DNA of 64,000 bases from Lachnospiraceae bacterium (GTDB lineage: Bacteria; Bacillota; Clostridia; Lachnospirales; Lachnospiraceae), in NCBI GenBank assembly GCA_009774145.1, contig VSND01000014.1:9018-73017 (forward strand), written 5' to 3'. Position numbers and translations under genes: made by a program. A model generated the notes under the pieces. It had not been told where the DNA came from. It saw nothing but the letters and a program-made list of their open reading frames with translations, and did no database searches. Shown one piece after another: positions 17,157 through 25,726 of the stretch. Position 1 is the stretch's first letter. Each line of letters begins with the position of its first letter.

Positions 17157-18515
17157 ATGGTACTTGAGATGAGACGTGCCCTGGAGGAAGTCAAAAGCGG
17201 CAACAGTCAGGGATACAGAAGGTTGTACGATGCGACCTATGAAGAAGTGTACTGCCGAAGCCTTCTGATCATTCAGAAGGAAGAGCAGGCACTGGAGTTT
17301 ATCAAAGATTTTTATAAGGAATTATTCGGAGTGCTGGATGAGGCGGACGATGCCGCAGATAAAGAACGCTGGTTCCTGCACCGGTTCTATCAGAAGCTGC
17401 GCAAGCATTATCACCGGCTTCTTGGAAAACAGGACAGGGAGTCCAGAGAGGAGAATGACATCCAGAATACGCTGGCGGAGCTTTTGACTGCTTTTCCGCT
17501 GCTTCACAGAATCATGCTGGTGATGTCCTGCAAGGATGATTTTTCAGCGGCGGAGATTTCCGCAATCTATGGACTGACGGAAGAGAAGATCCAGGCAGAG
17601 ATCGAGAAGCTGAAAAAAATGCTTCCGACTCTGGTAAAGGATCGTCCGGAGAGCGGGATGCCGTATCTTGAGAGCTGGAAGCTGCTGCTTTTGTATGCTT
17701 CCGGTCAGATTACCGGCGCAGGTTCCAGTCAGTGGTCGGATGATCTGTACACGGAGGCGGCCAGGGCTGCCGGAGTGTCGATGGAGTCTGCCGGGAAGAA
17801 GAAATCCGATGACTTTGAGTATTTTGTGGCAGAGCCGGAGCTGGATCCGGCGCCGGAGAAGCCGAAGAAAAAGATCATTCCCGTGAAAGAGGAGGAACCG
17901 GAAGAAGAGGAGGAGGACGAAGAGGAAGAAGAGTACGACGAAGAAGAATATGATGAGGACGAGGATGAGGAAGAAGAGGACGAAGACGAGGATGAAGAGG
18001 ATGACCGTTATGACTGGGATGTAGAAGATGACGGAAAACGCATGGTCATTCTGGGAATCATTCTTGCGCTTATCATTGTGGCAGTGGTCGGATTTGCTGC
18101 CTTCCGTCTTCTGGGTAATAAGGATGACGAGGAGCCGGAACCGATCCAGACGGAACAGGATGCAGAGGACAATGAGGATAAGCTGATTGTCAAGGGCGGC
18201 GATGAAAGCTTCGGCGAGGAGGAACCGGAAGGAACGCCGGAGGAGACACCGGAGGAGACACCGGAAGAAACGCCGGAGGAAACGCCGGAAGAATCTCAGG
18301 AAGAGCCGCAGACGACCGTGATGAAGGTAAGACCCAATTCCATGAATGTCCGCAAAGAACCCAATACAAATTGTGAGGTAATCGCTTCGGTGAAAGCCGG
18401 GGACAGGCTGGAAGTAATCGGAGAAGCCTCAGAGGACGGTTGGGTGCAGGTCCGCTGCATTGACCAGGATGGTCAGGAAGGTTATGCCAAACTGGAGAAT
18501 CTGGCGGCTGAATAA
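17157..18515 (+). CDS. membrane protein: sigma-like N-domain, acidic linker, TM, SH3b domain
   Basis: A 452-residue mosaic. Residues 1 to about 160 are helical and end in EISAIYGLTEEKIQAEIEKLKK, similar to sigma-factor region 4 helix-turn-helix proteins. About 215-285 is almost entirely Glu/Asp. One membrane helix follows (MVILGIILALIIVAVVGFAAF, near 297-317). Outside is a PEET-repeat linker and a C-terminal bacterial SH3 domain (MNVRKEPNTNCEVIASVKAGDRLEV). The layout suggests a sensor that reads the cell wall and acts inside, but no target is known. Spacing to gpmI is 23 bases, so it may be in the same operon. Confidence 0.7.
   Translation: MVLEMRRALEEVKSGNSQGYRRLYDATYEEVYCRSLLIIQKEEQALEFIKDFYKELFGVLDEADDAADKERWFLHRFYQKLRKHYHRLLGKQDRESREENDIQNTLAELLTAFPLLHRIMLVMSCKDDFSAAEISAIYGLTEEKIQAEIEKLKKMLPTLVKDRPESGMPYLESWKLLLLYASGQITGAGSSQWSDDLYTEAARAAGVSMESAGKKKSDDFEYFVAEPELDPAPEKPKKKIIPVKEEEPEEEEEDEEEEEYDEEEYDEDEDEEEEDEDEDEEDDRYDWDVEDDGKRMVILGIILALIIVAVVGFAAFRLLGNKDDEEPEPIQTEQDAEDNEDKLIVKGGDESFGEEEPEGTPEETPEETPEETPEETPEESQEEPQTTVMKVRPNSMNVRKEPNTNCEVIASVKAGDRLEVIGEASEDGWVQVRCIDQDGQEGYAKLENLAAE
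18230..18291 (+). repeat. 12-base tandem repeat encoding PEET units
   Basis: About five copies of a 12-base unit (CCGGAGGAGACA and variants) encode Pro-Glu-Glu-Thr repeats in the extracellular linker of the SH3b protein. Copy number may vary between strains. Confidence 0.8.
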
Positions 18516-18601
18516 GATAGACAGAACCTGCTCATACTAATCAGGAAAACACATCCATACAGGATGATGCCAGGAAAAAGTGTGAGGAGGTTCTTTTTAT
18601 T

Positions 18602-19906
18602 ATGAATCAATATCTGCCGATTACTTATATTTCAGCCAGAGAAATTCTGGATTCCAGAGGAAATCCTACCGTAGAAGCAGAGGTGCTTCTGGACGGAATC
18701 TATCAGGCGCGTGCCTCTGCTCCTTCCGGCGCTTCCACCGGCCGGTTTGAAGCGGTGGAGCTGAGGGATGGACAGGAACGTTACCTGGGACTCGGAGTGG
18801 AAAAAGCGGTTGCAAATGTAAATACAAAGATCGCCAATGTTCTTCTGGGAGAAAATGCATTAAATCAGGGGTATATCGACCACCTGCTCATTGACGCGGA
18901 CGGTACGGAGAACAAGTCGAATCTGGGCGCCAATGCGATCCTTTCGGTATCGCTTGCCATAGCAAAGGCTTCTGCAAGGGCGCTGGGAATACCGGTATAT
19001 CAGTATCTGGGCGGTATACGGACAGATACCATGCCGGTTCCGATGATGAATATTTTAAACGGAGGAAGGCATTCCAAAAATTCGCTGGACTTTCAGGAAT
19101 TTATGATTATGCCCACAGGTGCGTCAAGCTTTCGGGAAGGGCTCCGCATGGGCGTAGAAGTCTATCATAAGCTGAAACTGATCCTTTCCAAGGAGGGACT
19201 GACCACTGCCGTCGGGGATGAAGGCGGCTTTGCCCCGGATATCCGGGATGCAAAGGAGGTCTTTCTTTACCTGAAGGAAGCGGTGGAGGAAGCCGGGTAT
19301 GAGCCGGGAAGGGACTTTGTATTTGCCATGGATGCAGCAGCAAGTGAACTGTATAATGAGAAGAACGGACGCTATGATTTCCCGGGAGAGGCGCATATGA
19401 ACGGCCATAAAGTCAGCCGGACTTCAGAGGAACTGGTGGATTATTATGAAGAGCTGATCTCCATGTATCCGCTGGCGTCCATTGAGGATGGCCTGGCAGA
19501 GGATGACTGGGATGGCTGGCAGCAGATGACAAAGCAGATCGGAGGCAGAGTCCAGCTGGTGGGAGATGACCTGTTTGTGACAAATACAAAGAGGCTTGCC
19601 TGCGGAATCAGGCTGGAGGCGGCCAATGCCATACTGATCAAGGTAAATCAGATCGGCACACTGACGGAAGCTTTTGATGCGATCCATATGGCGCACAAAG
19701 CCGGTTATCGGACGATCATTTCCCACAGAAGCGGCGAGACCTGTGAGGATATCATTGCGGATATCGCAGTTGCCTGCGGCGCAGGTCAGATCAAGACGGG
19801 CGCGCCCTGCAGATCAGAGAGAACGGAGAAGTATAACCAGCTTCTGCGGATCGAGGAGGAACTTCAGGGCCTGGCGGGATACCGGAATCCGTTCGCAGGC
19901 GAATAA
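18602..19906 (+). CDS. eno: enolase
   Basis: Converts 2-phosphoglycerate to phosphoenolpyruvate. The 434 residues contain APSGASTGRFEAVELRDG near 39, DFQEFMIMPTGA near 163, GDEGGFAPDI near 206, the metal-binding SIEDGLAEDDW near 290 and catalytic KVNQIGTLTEAFDA near 340, then SHRSGETCEDIIADIAVA. Some positions differ from the common bacterial form (NGGRHSKNSLDFQ for NGGxHAxNxxDxQ; SGETCED for SGETEDT), so it may belong to a separate enolase subgroup. The catalytic residues appear to be kept. Confidence 0.95.
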   Translation: MNQYLPITYISAREILDSRGNPTVEAEVLLDGIYQARASAPSGASTGRFEAVELRDGQERYLGLGVEKAVANVNTKIANVLLGENALNQGYIDHLLIDADGTENKSNLGANAILSVSLAIAKASARALGIPVYQYLGGIRTDTMPVPMMNILNGGRHSKNSLDFQEFMIMPTGASSFREGLRMGVEVYHKLKLILSKEGLTTAVGDEGGFAPDIRDAKEVFLYLKEAVEEAGYEPGRDFVFAMDAAASELYNEKNGRYDFPGEAHMNGHKVSRTSEELVDYYEELISMYPLASIEDGLAEDDWDGWQQMTKQIGGRVQLVGDDLFVTNTKRLACGIRLEAANAILIKVNQIGTLTEAFDAIHMAHKAGYRTIISHRSGETCEDIIADIAVACGAGQIKTGAPCRSERTEKYNQLLRIEEELQGLAGYRNPFAGE

Positions 19907-19917
19907 AGCATATCGAT

Positions 19918-20040
19918 GGGGCTGCTGCAGGATGCCTGCCCGCCTGTATGCCCGGCACTTATGTGAAGTGGATGAAACAGAACGCCAGTTCGCATGGTTT
20001 GGCTGAGCGCACAGACAGGTTCGCATGTTACAGCAGCCCC
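19918..20040. repeat. palindrome-flanked intergenic element between eno and maf
   Basis: GGGGCTGCTG (19918-19927) and CAGCAGCCCC (20031-20040) are perfect inverted arms around about 100 bases containing further small inverted repeats and a GGTTCGCATGTTA end, whose complement resembles the TGAACAGTAAC motif seen elsewhere. It looks like another mobile or structural intergenic element; no ORF is convincing here. Confidence 0.5.
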
Positions 20041-20089
20041 GTTTTACAGAGAGATTAAGGAACAGGCATACAGGAAGGAGTTGCGGAGG

Positions 20090-20665
20090 ATGAGAAAGAT
20101 CATACTGGCATCCGGTTCGCCCAGGAGGAAGGAACTTCTGGAGCAGATCGGAATCAGATTCGAGATCCATAAGGCAGAAGGAGAAGAAGTCATCACATCT
20201 TCGGTTCCGGAAGAGGCAGTGAAGGAACTGGCCTTGCAGAAAGCGCAGGAAGTGGCCGGAAAATGTGACGGAGACATTATCATCGGTGCGGATACGGTTG
20301 TGGCTGTGGACGGACAGATTCTTGGAAAACCCGCGGACCGGGCGGATGCCATGCGGATGCTGCGCCTCCTTCAGGGAAAAGAGCATCAGGTCATCACCGG
20401 CGTGGCAGTGCTTTCGAAAGAAAAAGGAAAAGCCGTCCATTTTGCGGAAGTGACGAAGGTACATGTATTTCCCATGACAGAGGAGCAGATGGAACGCTAC
20501 ATAGAGACGGGAGAGCCGATGGACAAAGCCGGATCTTACGGTATCCAGGGAAAATTCGCAGTTTATGTTTCCGGCATCGAGGGTGATTATAATAACGTCG
20601 TGGGACTTCCGGCTGGAAGGCTTTATCAGGAGGCGCTGGCAGCAGGCATCGATCTGCTTTTGTGA
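20090..20665 (+). CDS. maf: Maf-like nucleotide pyrophosphatase
   Basis: Maf/YhdE hydrolase (191 aa) that cleaves dTTP, UTP or modified nucleotides to the monophosphate; linked to septum control in Bacillus. Opening MRKIILASGSPRRKELLEQIG is the family signature, with IIIGADTVVAVDGQILGKP near 63 and GSYGIQGKFAVYVSGIEGDYNNVVGLP near 145. The start at 20090 follows GGAAGGAG; an upstream in-frame ATG at 19994 reads through the palindromic element and is not used. Confidence 0.94.
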   Translation: MRKIILASGSPRRKELLEQIGIRFEIHKAEGEEVITSSVPEEAVKELALQKAQEVAGKCDGDIIIGADTVVAVDGQILGKPADRADAMRMLRLLQGKEHQVITGVAVLSKEKGKAVHFAEVTKVHVFPMTEEQMERYIETGEPMDKAGSYGIQGKFAVYVSGIEGDYNNVVGLPAGRLYQEALAAGIDLLL

Positions 20666-20761
20666 AACAGCATGAAAGTCTGATGAACCATATGAGGACT
20701 GCAGCTTTAGGAAGGCGGGCAGTCGTTTTGTGCAGCTTATGACAGAGAAAGGAGTCATTTC

Positions 20762-21208
20762 ATGAGATTTGTAATACAGAGGGTCACACATGCTTCCGTG
20801 ACGGCAGACGGAAACGTACTTGGCAGGATCGGGAAAGGTTTCCTGGTTCTGATCGGTGTTTCCGATGAGGACACAGAAGAGACTGCGGATAAAATGATCC
20901 GGAAAATGCTGGGTCTGCGTATCTTTGAAGATGAGAACGGAAAGACCAATCTGGATCTGCGAACGGTAAACGGGGAGCTTCTTCTGATTTCCCAGTTTAC
21001 GCTCTATGCTGACTGCAAAAGAGGCAACCGTCCCGGTTTTACCCGGGCCGGCAAACCGGATATGGCGAGGGAGATGTATGAATACATCATCCGGAAATGC
21101 AAAGAGCAGTTTCCCGTCGTGGAACGCGGTGAATTCGGCGCCGATATGAAAGTGGAACTTCTGAATGACGGCCCGTTTACGATACTGCTCGATTCGGAAG
21201 AACTGTAA
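20762..21208 (+). CDS. dtd: D-aminoacyl-tRNA deacylase
   Basis: Removes D-amino acids from mischarged tRNA. The 148 residues have the opening MRFVIQRVTHASVT, the active-site segment LLISQFTLYADCKRGNRPGF (SQxT motif) and the NDGPFTILLDS end with the Gly-Pro motif. The ATG follows AGAAAGGAG. It lies about 100 bases after maf with no terminator between, so the pair may be co-transcribed. Confidence 0.96.
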   Translation: MRFVIQRVTHASVTADGNVLGRIGKGFLVLIGVSDEDTEETADKMIRKMLGLRIFEDENGKTNLDLRTVNGELLLISQFTLYADCKRGNRPGFTRAGKPDMAREMYEYIIRKCKEQFPVVERGEFGADMKVELLNDGPFTILLDSEEL

Positions 21209-21235
21209 TCTCTGATTTGCCGGTTTGCAGCCAGT

Positions 21236-21410
21236 TGCGGACAGACATCCCTCCAGGACCCATTGAAGGGCGCCGGTCCTTAGGGCGCGTATTTTGCGCC
21301 CTTAGTACCGCTGCGTCCCTTCACTAAGCGCAAGCGGGATTTGCGATGAGGGGGGACCCACGCAGTGGGGAGAGTCCTGATCGCCTGTCTGGGAGGGATG
21401 TCTGTCCGCA
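21236..21410. repeat. palindromic intergenic element, copy C (inverted)
   Basis: Reverse-complement copy of elements A and B: CCCATTGAAGGGCGCCGGTC, CTTAGGGCGCG, GCGCCCTTAGTACCGCTGC and GCGCAAGCGGGATTTGCGA are recognisable. The outer arms TGCGGACAGACATCCCTCC and GGGAGGGATGTCTGTCCGCA are perfectly complementary and again unique to this copy. It lies between dtd and the pyrH promoter. Confidence 0.85.
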
Positions 21411-21489
21411 GCGGGCGTCCGGTTTGACAGTTTACAGGGTTGACGGCAAGAATTTCCCGCTGTTTCGCCGTTCAGAAAAATAAATCTGG

Positions 21490-21517
21490 TTGCTATTTCC
21501 ATGATTTGTGGTAAAAT
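21490..21517 (+). promoter_or_regulatory. pyrH promoter
   Basis: TTGCTA (21490-21495), 16-nt spacer, TAAAAT (21512-21517), about 70 bases before pyrH. Confidence 0.5.
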
Positions 21518-21588
21518 ATTTGTAACAGTGCAGAAAACGGCCTGCTGTATGCGGTCCAGGATGCACGAAGAACAGGCAGAGGTGCGAT

Positions 21589-22284
21589 ATGAAACGTGTA
21601 CTATTAAAGTTGAGCGGGGAAGCTCTTGCAGGAGAGAAGCATACCGGATTCGATGAGGCCACCTGTATTCAGGTGGCAAAGCAGGTGAAAAGTGTTCTGG
21701 AAGAAGGGATCCAGGTGGGGATCGTGATCGGCGGCGGAAACTTCTGGAGAGGACGGACCAGCGGGAACATTGACCGTGCCAAATCCGACCAGATCGGCAT
21801 GCTGGCGACTGTGATGAACTGTATCTATGTATCGGAGATCTTCCGAAGCGTGGGAATGAAGACAAAGGTATTCACGCCGTTTACCTGCGGACCCATGGCG
21901 GAGATGTTCACGAAGGATGCGGCGACGGAGTGTCTGGAAAAAGGAATGGTGGTATTCTTTGCAGGCGGTACCGGACACCCTTATTTTTCCACGGATACCA
22001 CCACAACGCTTCGGGCTTTGGAGATCGGGGCAGATGTGATTCTGCTGGCGAAAGCAGTCGACGGGGTGTATGACAGCGATCCGAAGCTGAATCCGGAGGC
22101 GAAAAAGTATGACGAAATTCCGATCCGGACCGTGATTGACCGGAAGCTGGGAGTAATGGATCTGACAGCGTCTATTATGTGCATGGAGAACAAAATGCCC
22201 ATGATGGTGTTCGGGCTGAATGAGAAAGACAGCATTCTGCGCACGGTCCGGGGTGAATTTTCAGGAACAAAAGTAACAGTATAA
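21589..22284 (+). CDS. pyrH: UMP kinase
   Basis: Phosphorylates UMP to UDP; the hexameric bacterial-type enzyme. The 231 residues show KRVLLKLSGEALAG at the N-terminus, GIVIGGGNFWRGR near 45, FFAGGTGHPYFSTDTTTTLRA near 125 and the DGVYDSDPK motif near 157. It starts the pyrH-frr-uppS-cdsA-dxr-rseP run, with 17 bases to frr. Confidence 0.98.
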   Translation: MKRVLLKLSGEALAGEKHTGFDEATCIQVAKQVKSVLEEGIQVGIVIGGGNFWRGRTSGNIDRAKSDQIGMLATVMNCIYVSEIFRSVGMKTKVFTPFTCGPMAEMFTKDAATECLEKGMVVFFAGGTGHPYFSTDTTTTLRALEIGADVILLAKAVDGVYDSDPKLNPEAKKYDEIPIRTVIDRKLGVMDLTASIMCMENKMPMMVFGLNEKDSILRTVRGEFSGTKVTV

Positions 22285-22301
22285 CAGGGAGGAATTACTA
22301 C

Positions 22302-22856
22302 ATGGAAGAAAGATTACAGCCATTTGAAACAAAGATGAGCAAATCCTATGATGCACTTTTAAGAGAATTTGCAACGATCCGCGCAGGGCGTGCGAATCCG
22401 CATGTTCTGGACAGGATTAAAGTAGACTATTATGGAACACCGACGCCGCTTCAGCAGGTGGGAAATATCTCCGTACCCGAGGCGCGTATCATAATGATTC
22501 AACCGTGGGATAAGAAGATGATCCGTGAGATCGAGCGTGCGATCAACACTTCAGATCTCGGAATCAATCCCACCAACGACGGTTCTGCGATCCGTCTGGT
22601 ATTTCCGGAACTGACGGAGGAACGCCGTAAGGCGCTTTCGAAAGATGTGAAGAAAAAAGGCGATGATGCAAAGGTTGCCATCCGGAACATCCGCAGAGAC
22701 GCCAATGAGACATTTAAGAAGCTGAACAAGAACAATGAACTGACGGAAGATGATCAGAAGGCGCTGGAGACAAAGGCGCAGAAGCTTACAGACAAGTATA
22801 TTGCAGAGATTGACAAGGCAGTCGAGGAAAAGACAAAAGAGATCATGACCGTGTAA
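22302..22856 (+). CDS. frr: ribosome recycling factor
   Basis: Splits post-termination ribosomes together with EF-G. The 184 residues have the two-domain pattern: FATIRAGRANPHVLDRIKVDYYGTPTPLQQ near 25-54 and VRRDANE-type helix NIRRDANETFKKL near 128. RBS GGGAGG. Same operon as pyrH. Confidence 0.98.
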   Translation: MEERLQPFETKMSKSYDALLREFATIRAGRANPHVLDRIKVDYYGTPTPLQQVGNISVPEARIIMIQPWDKKMIREIERAINTSDLGINPTNDGSAIRLVFPELTEERRKALSKDVKKKGDDAKVAIRNIRRDANETFKKLNKNNELTEDDQKALETKAQKLTDKYIAEIDKAVEEKTKEIMTV

Positions 22857-22877
22857 TGACCTGAGCGGACCTGGAGA

Positions 22878-22910
22878 CAAGGGCCTGCATTTTGCAGCAG
22901 CCCTTGTTTC
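22878..22910 (+). terminator. hairpin between frr and uppS
   Basis: CAAGGGCCTGC pairs with GCAG-CA-GCCCTTG, followed by TTTCTT. It is a modest terminator or attenuator, so uppS expression may be reduced relative to frr. Confidence 0.55.
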
Positions 22911-22939
22911 TTGGTATGTGCAAAAAAGGAGGCTGCTCG

Positions 22940-23650
22940 ATGAAAATACCTCAGCATGTGGCGATTATTCTGGACGGGAACGGGCGCTGGGCGAAAGCGA
23001 AAGGCATGCCCCGGAATTACGGCCATGTCCAGGGAGCGAAAAATGTGGAACGGATCTGTGAAGATGCATATCATATGGGGATTAAGTATTTGACGGTCTA
23101 TGCGTTTTCCACAGAGAACTGGAGGCGTTCCAGAGATGAAGTGGATGCGCTGATGAAGCTTCTGCGCAATTATATGAAGACCTGCGTGAAGACGGCGAAA
23201 AAAAACCATATGCGGGTGCGTGTGATCGGGGACAAGACAGGGCTTGCGAAGGATATACAGGACAGTATTGCAAATCTGGAGAGAGAGTCCAGAAATCAGG
23301 ACGGACTGAATTTTACGATTGCGATCAACTATGGAAGCCGTGACGAGATCTGCCGTGCCGTAAAGAAGATTGCAGAGGAAGGAATCCGTCCGGAGGAGAT
23401 TACGGAGGAAGTGATATCTGCCCATCTGGATACGGCGGGAATTCCGGATCCGGATCTGCTGATCCGGACCAGCGGAGAACAGAGGCTGTCCAATTATCTG
23501 ATGTGGCAGCTGGCATATACGGAGTTTTATTTTACAGATCTGCCATGGCCGGATTTCAGCAAAGAGGAGCTTTCAAAAGCAATCGAAAAATACAATCAGA
23601 GAGAACGCCGGTACGGCGGAGTAAAGGAAGAGGCGGGGGAGGAATCCTGA
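22940..23650 (+). CDS. uppS: undecaprenyl diphosphate synthase
   Basis: cis-Prenyltransferase that makes the C55 lipid carrier for peptidoglycan. The 236 residues start MKIPQHVAIILDGNGRWAK with the catalytic Asp; YAFSTENWRR lies near 65 and the C-terminal PDLLIRTSGEQRLSNYLMWQ near 175. The ATG at 22940 follows AAAGGAGG; an upstream frame from 22892 lacks conservation. The stop overlaps cdsA (TGATG). Confidence 0.97.
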   Translation: MKIPQHVAIILDGNGRWAKAKGMPRNYGHVQGAKNVERICEDAYHMGIKYLTVYAFSTENWRRSRDEVDALMKLLRNYMKTCVKTAKKNHMRVRVIGDKTGLAKDIQDSIANLERESRNQDGLNFTIAINYGSRDEICRAVKKIAEEGIRPEEITEEVISAHLDTAGIPDPDLLIRTSGEQRLSNYLMWQLAYTEFYFTDLPWPDFSKEELSKAIEKYNQRERRYGGVKEEAGEES

Positions 23651-24459
23651 TGAAATCTTTTTTGACGAGGCTGATAAGCGGCATCATTCTGGTTTGTCTG
23701 ATTGCGGGAACCTGCTGGTACGGCGGGCTGGCGCTGGGCTTTCTTGTGGCAGTCGTAGGATATATCGGGCTGGATGAGTTCTATAAGGTGTTTGGCATGA
23801 GCATCCGAAGAGGAATCGGAAGCGCCGGTTTTCTTGGCGCGGTCCTGTGGAGTGCGGTCATGCTGGCGACGGCAGGGACGGACAGGACGGGGGAGGAGTT
23901 CAAATGGCTGGCGCTTCTGGCAGCATTTATGCTTATCATGGCAGTCTATGTGTTTACCTTCCCGAAGTATGAGACCAGTCAGGTGATGGCTGCTTTTTTC
24001 GGTGTGGTCTATGTACCGGTCATGCTGAGCTTTATCTATCTGACCCGTATGATGAAAGGCGGCTTTTTTCTGGTATGGCTGATTTTTTTCAGTTCCTGGG
24101 GATGCGATACTTTTGCATATTGTACCGGGATGCTTTTCGGGAAGCATAAACTGGCTCCGGTCCTGAGCCCGAAGAAATCCATAGAAGGCGCAGTCGGCGG
24201 GGTGGCGGGCGCGTCAGCACTGGGGACAGTCTATGCAGTGTGCACGGGTGCGCCGGTCATTGCCTATGCAGTGATCTGCGCGGTAGGTGCGGCTGCTTCC
24301 CAGGTGGGTGATCTGGCGGCGTCAGCAGTGAAGCGCCAGCACGGGATCAAGGACTATGGAACGCTGATACCGGGACATGGAGGGATTCTGGACCGGTTTG
24401 ACAGTGTAATCGTGACAGCGCCCATGATCTATATTCTGGCTGCTGTGCTGGCAGGATGA
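23650..24459 (+). CDS. cdsA: phosphatidate cytidylyltransferase
   Basis: Makes CDP-diacylglycerol for phospholipid synthesis. The 269 residues have about eight membrane helices and the C-terminal CdsA signature KDYGTLIPGHGGILDRFDS near 238. SWGCDTFAYCTGMLFGKHK near 148 carries the metal and CTP site. It overlaps uppS by one base. Confidence 0.96.
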   Translation: MKSFLTRLISGIILVCLIAGTCWYGGLALGFLVAVVGYIGLDEFYKVFGMSIRRGIGSAGFLGAVLWSAVMLATAGTDRTGEEFKWLALLAAFMLIMAVYVFTFPKYETSQVMAAFFGVVYVPVMLSFIYLTRMMKGGFFLVWLIFFSSWGCDTFAYCTGMLFGKHKLAPVLSPKKSIEGAVGGVAGASALGTVYAVCTGAPVIAYAVICAVGAAASQVGDLAASAVKRQHGIKDYGTLIPGHGGILDRFDSVIVTAPMIYILAAVLAG

Positions 24460-24530
24460 CAGATGGAAGATGCAGATGTCGAAGATACATGATATCTGCA
24501 CGAATGTGAAAGGATAGCAGGAGATAACAT

Positions 24531-25676
24531 ATGAAGAAGGTAGCGATACTGGGCTCTACCGGTTCCATAGGGACTCAGACACTGGAAATTGCAAGGACGA
24601 ATGGAGACCTTGAGATCACGGCTCTGGCAGCAGGATCCAACGTGGAACGGCTGGAGGCGCAGATCCGTGAGTTTCGTCCTTCGCTTGCCGCCGTATGGGC
24701 AGAGGAGAAGGCAAAAGAGCTGAAAAGCCGGATCCGGGATCTGGACGTACGGGTCGTAACAGGCATGGAAGGGCTGATTGAAGTTGCAGAGCAGCCGGAA
24801 TCCGGGATACTGGTGACAGCCATTGTGGGAATGATCGGCATCCGCCCGACGATTGCCGCCATGAAGGCGGGAAAGGATATTGCTCTGGCGAATAAAGAGA
24901 CTCTGGTAACAGCCGGACATATCATCATGCCACTTGCAGAAGAATGCGGCGTCCGGATTCTTCCGGTGGACAGTGAGCACAGTGCAATTTTTCAGTGTCT
25001 GAATGGAGAAAACAGATGCGAACTGCATAAAATATTACTGACGGCCTCCGGCGGACCGTTTCGGGGAAAGAAAAAAGAAGAACTGCGGGAGGTTCAGGTG
25101 GAAGATGCACTGAAGCATCCGAACTGGTCCATGGGACGGAAAATCACAATCGATTCTGCGACACTGGTCAACAAAGGGCTGGAAATGATGGAAGCCAGAT
25201 GGTTGTTTGGCGTAGAACCGCAGGACATAAAGATCGTTGTCCAGCCCAAAAGCATTATCCATTCCATGGTGGAATTTGCGGACGGGGCAGTCATTGCACA
25301 GCTTGGGACGCCGGATATGAAGCTGCCGATTCAGTATGCTCTTTATTATCCCCAGAGACGTTATCTGCCGGGAGAGAGGCTGGATTTCTGGAAGCTTGGA
25401 CAGATCACGTTTGAGGAACCGGACATGGAGAATTTTCCAGGACTCAGGCTGGCGTTTGACGCGGCGGCAGCAGGAGGAAGCCTTCCGACGGTATACAATG
25501 CGGCGAATGAGCGGGCAGTTGCACTGTTTCTGGACCGGAAGATCCGTTTTCTGGAGATTCCGGAGCTGATTGAACGCTGTATGGAAGAACATAAGGCGGT
25601 AAAGGCGCCGTCTGTCGAGGAGATACTTCAGACAGAAGCGGAAGTCTATGAGAGAATCGAACAGATGAGGCATTAA
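24531..25676 (+). CDS. dxr: 1-deoxy-D-xylulose 5-phosphate reductoisomerase
   Basis: Second step of the MEP isoprenoid pathway, which feeds uppS. The 381 residues have the NADPH loop VAILGSTGSIGTQTL (residues 4-18), ALANKETLVTAG near 118, the metal and substrate segment ILPVDSEHSAIFQCL near 144 and LTASGGPFRG near 174. ATG follows GATAGCAGGAG. No ispG follows rseP, unlike in many relatives. Confidence 0.97.
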   Translation: MKKVAILGSTGSIGTQTLEIARTNGDLEITALAAGSNVERLEAQIREFRPSLAAVWAEEKAKELKSRIRDLDVRVVTGMEGLIEVAEQPESGILVTAIVGMIGIRPTIAAMKAGKDIALANKETLVTAGHIIMPLAEECGVRILPVDSEHSAIFQCLNGENRCELHKILLTASGGPFRGKKKEELREVQVEDALKHPNWSMGRKITIDSATLVNKGLEMMEARWLFGVEPQDIKIVVQPKSIIHSMVEFADGAVIAQLGTPDMKLPIQYALYYPQRRYLPGERLDFWKLGQITFEEPDMENFPGLRLAFDAAAAGGSLPTVYNAANERAVALFLDRKIRFLEIPELIERCMEEHKAVKAPSVEEILQTEAEVYERIEQMRH

Positions 25677-25726
25677 GGAACGGTTGAAAGAGATATGGAA
25701 CGGATTATAAGAAAGCAGGTGGTAGA

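Noticed and set aside
18230..18291. CRISPR-like or regulatory tandem repeat
   Set aside because: The 12-base units are in frame and encode a PEET protein linker.
13028..21410. CRISPR array
   Set aside because: The repeated blocks are long, palindromic, kilobases apart and partly inverted; no regular spacers.
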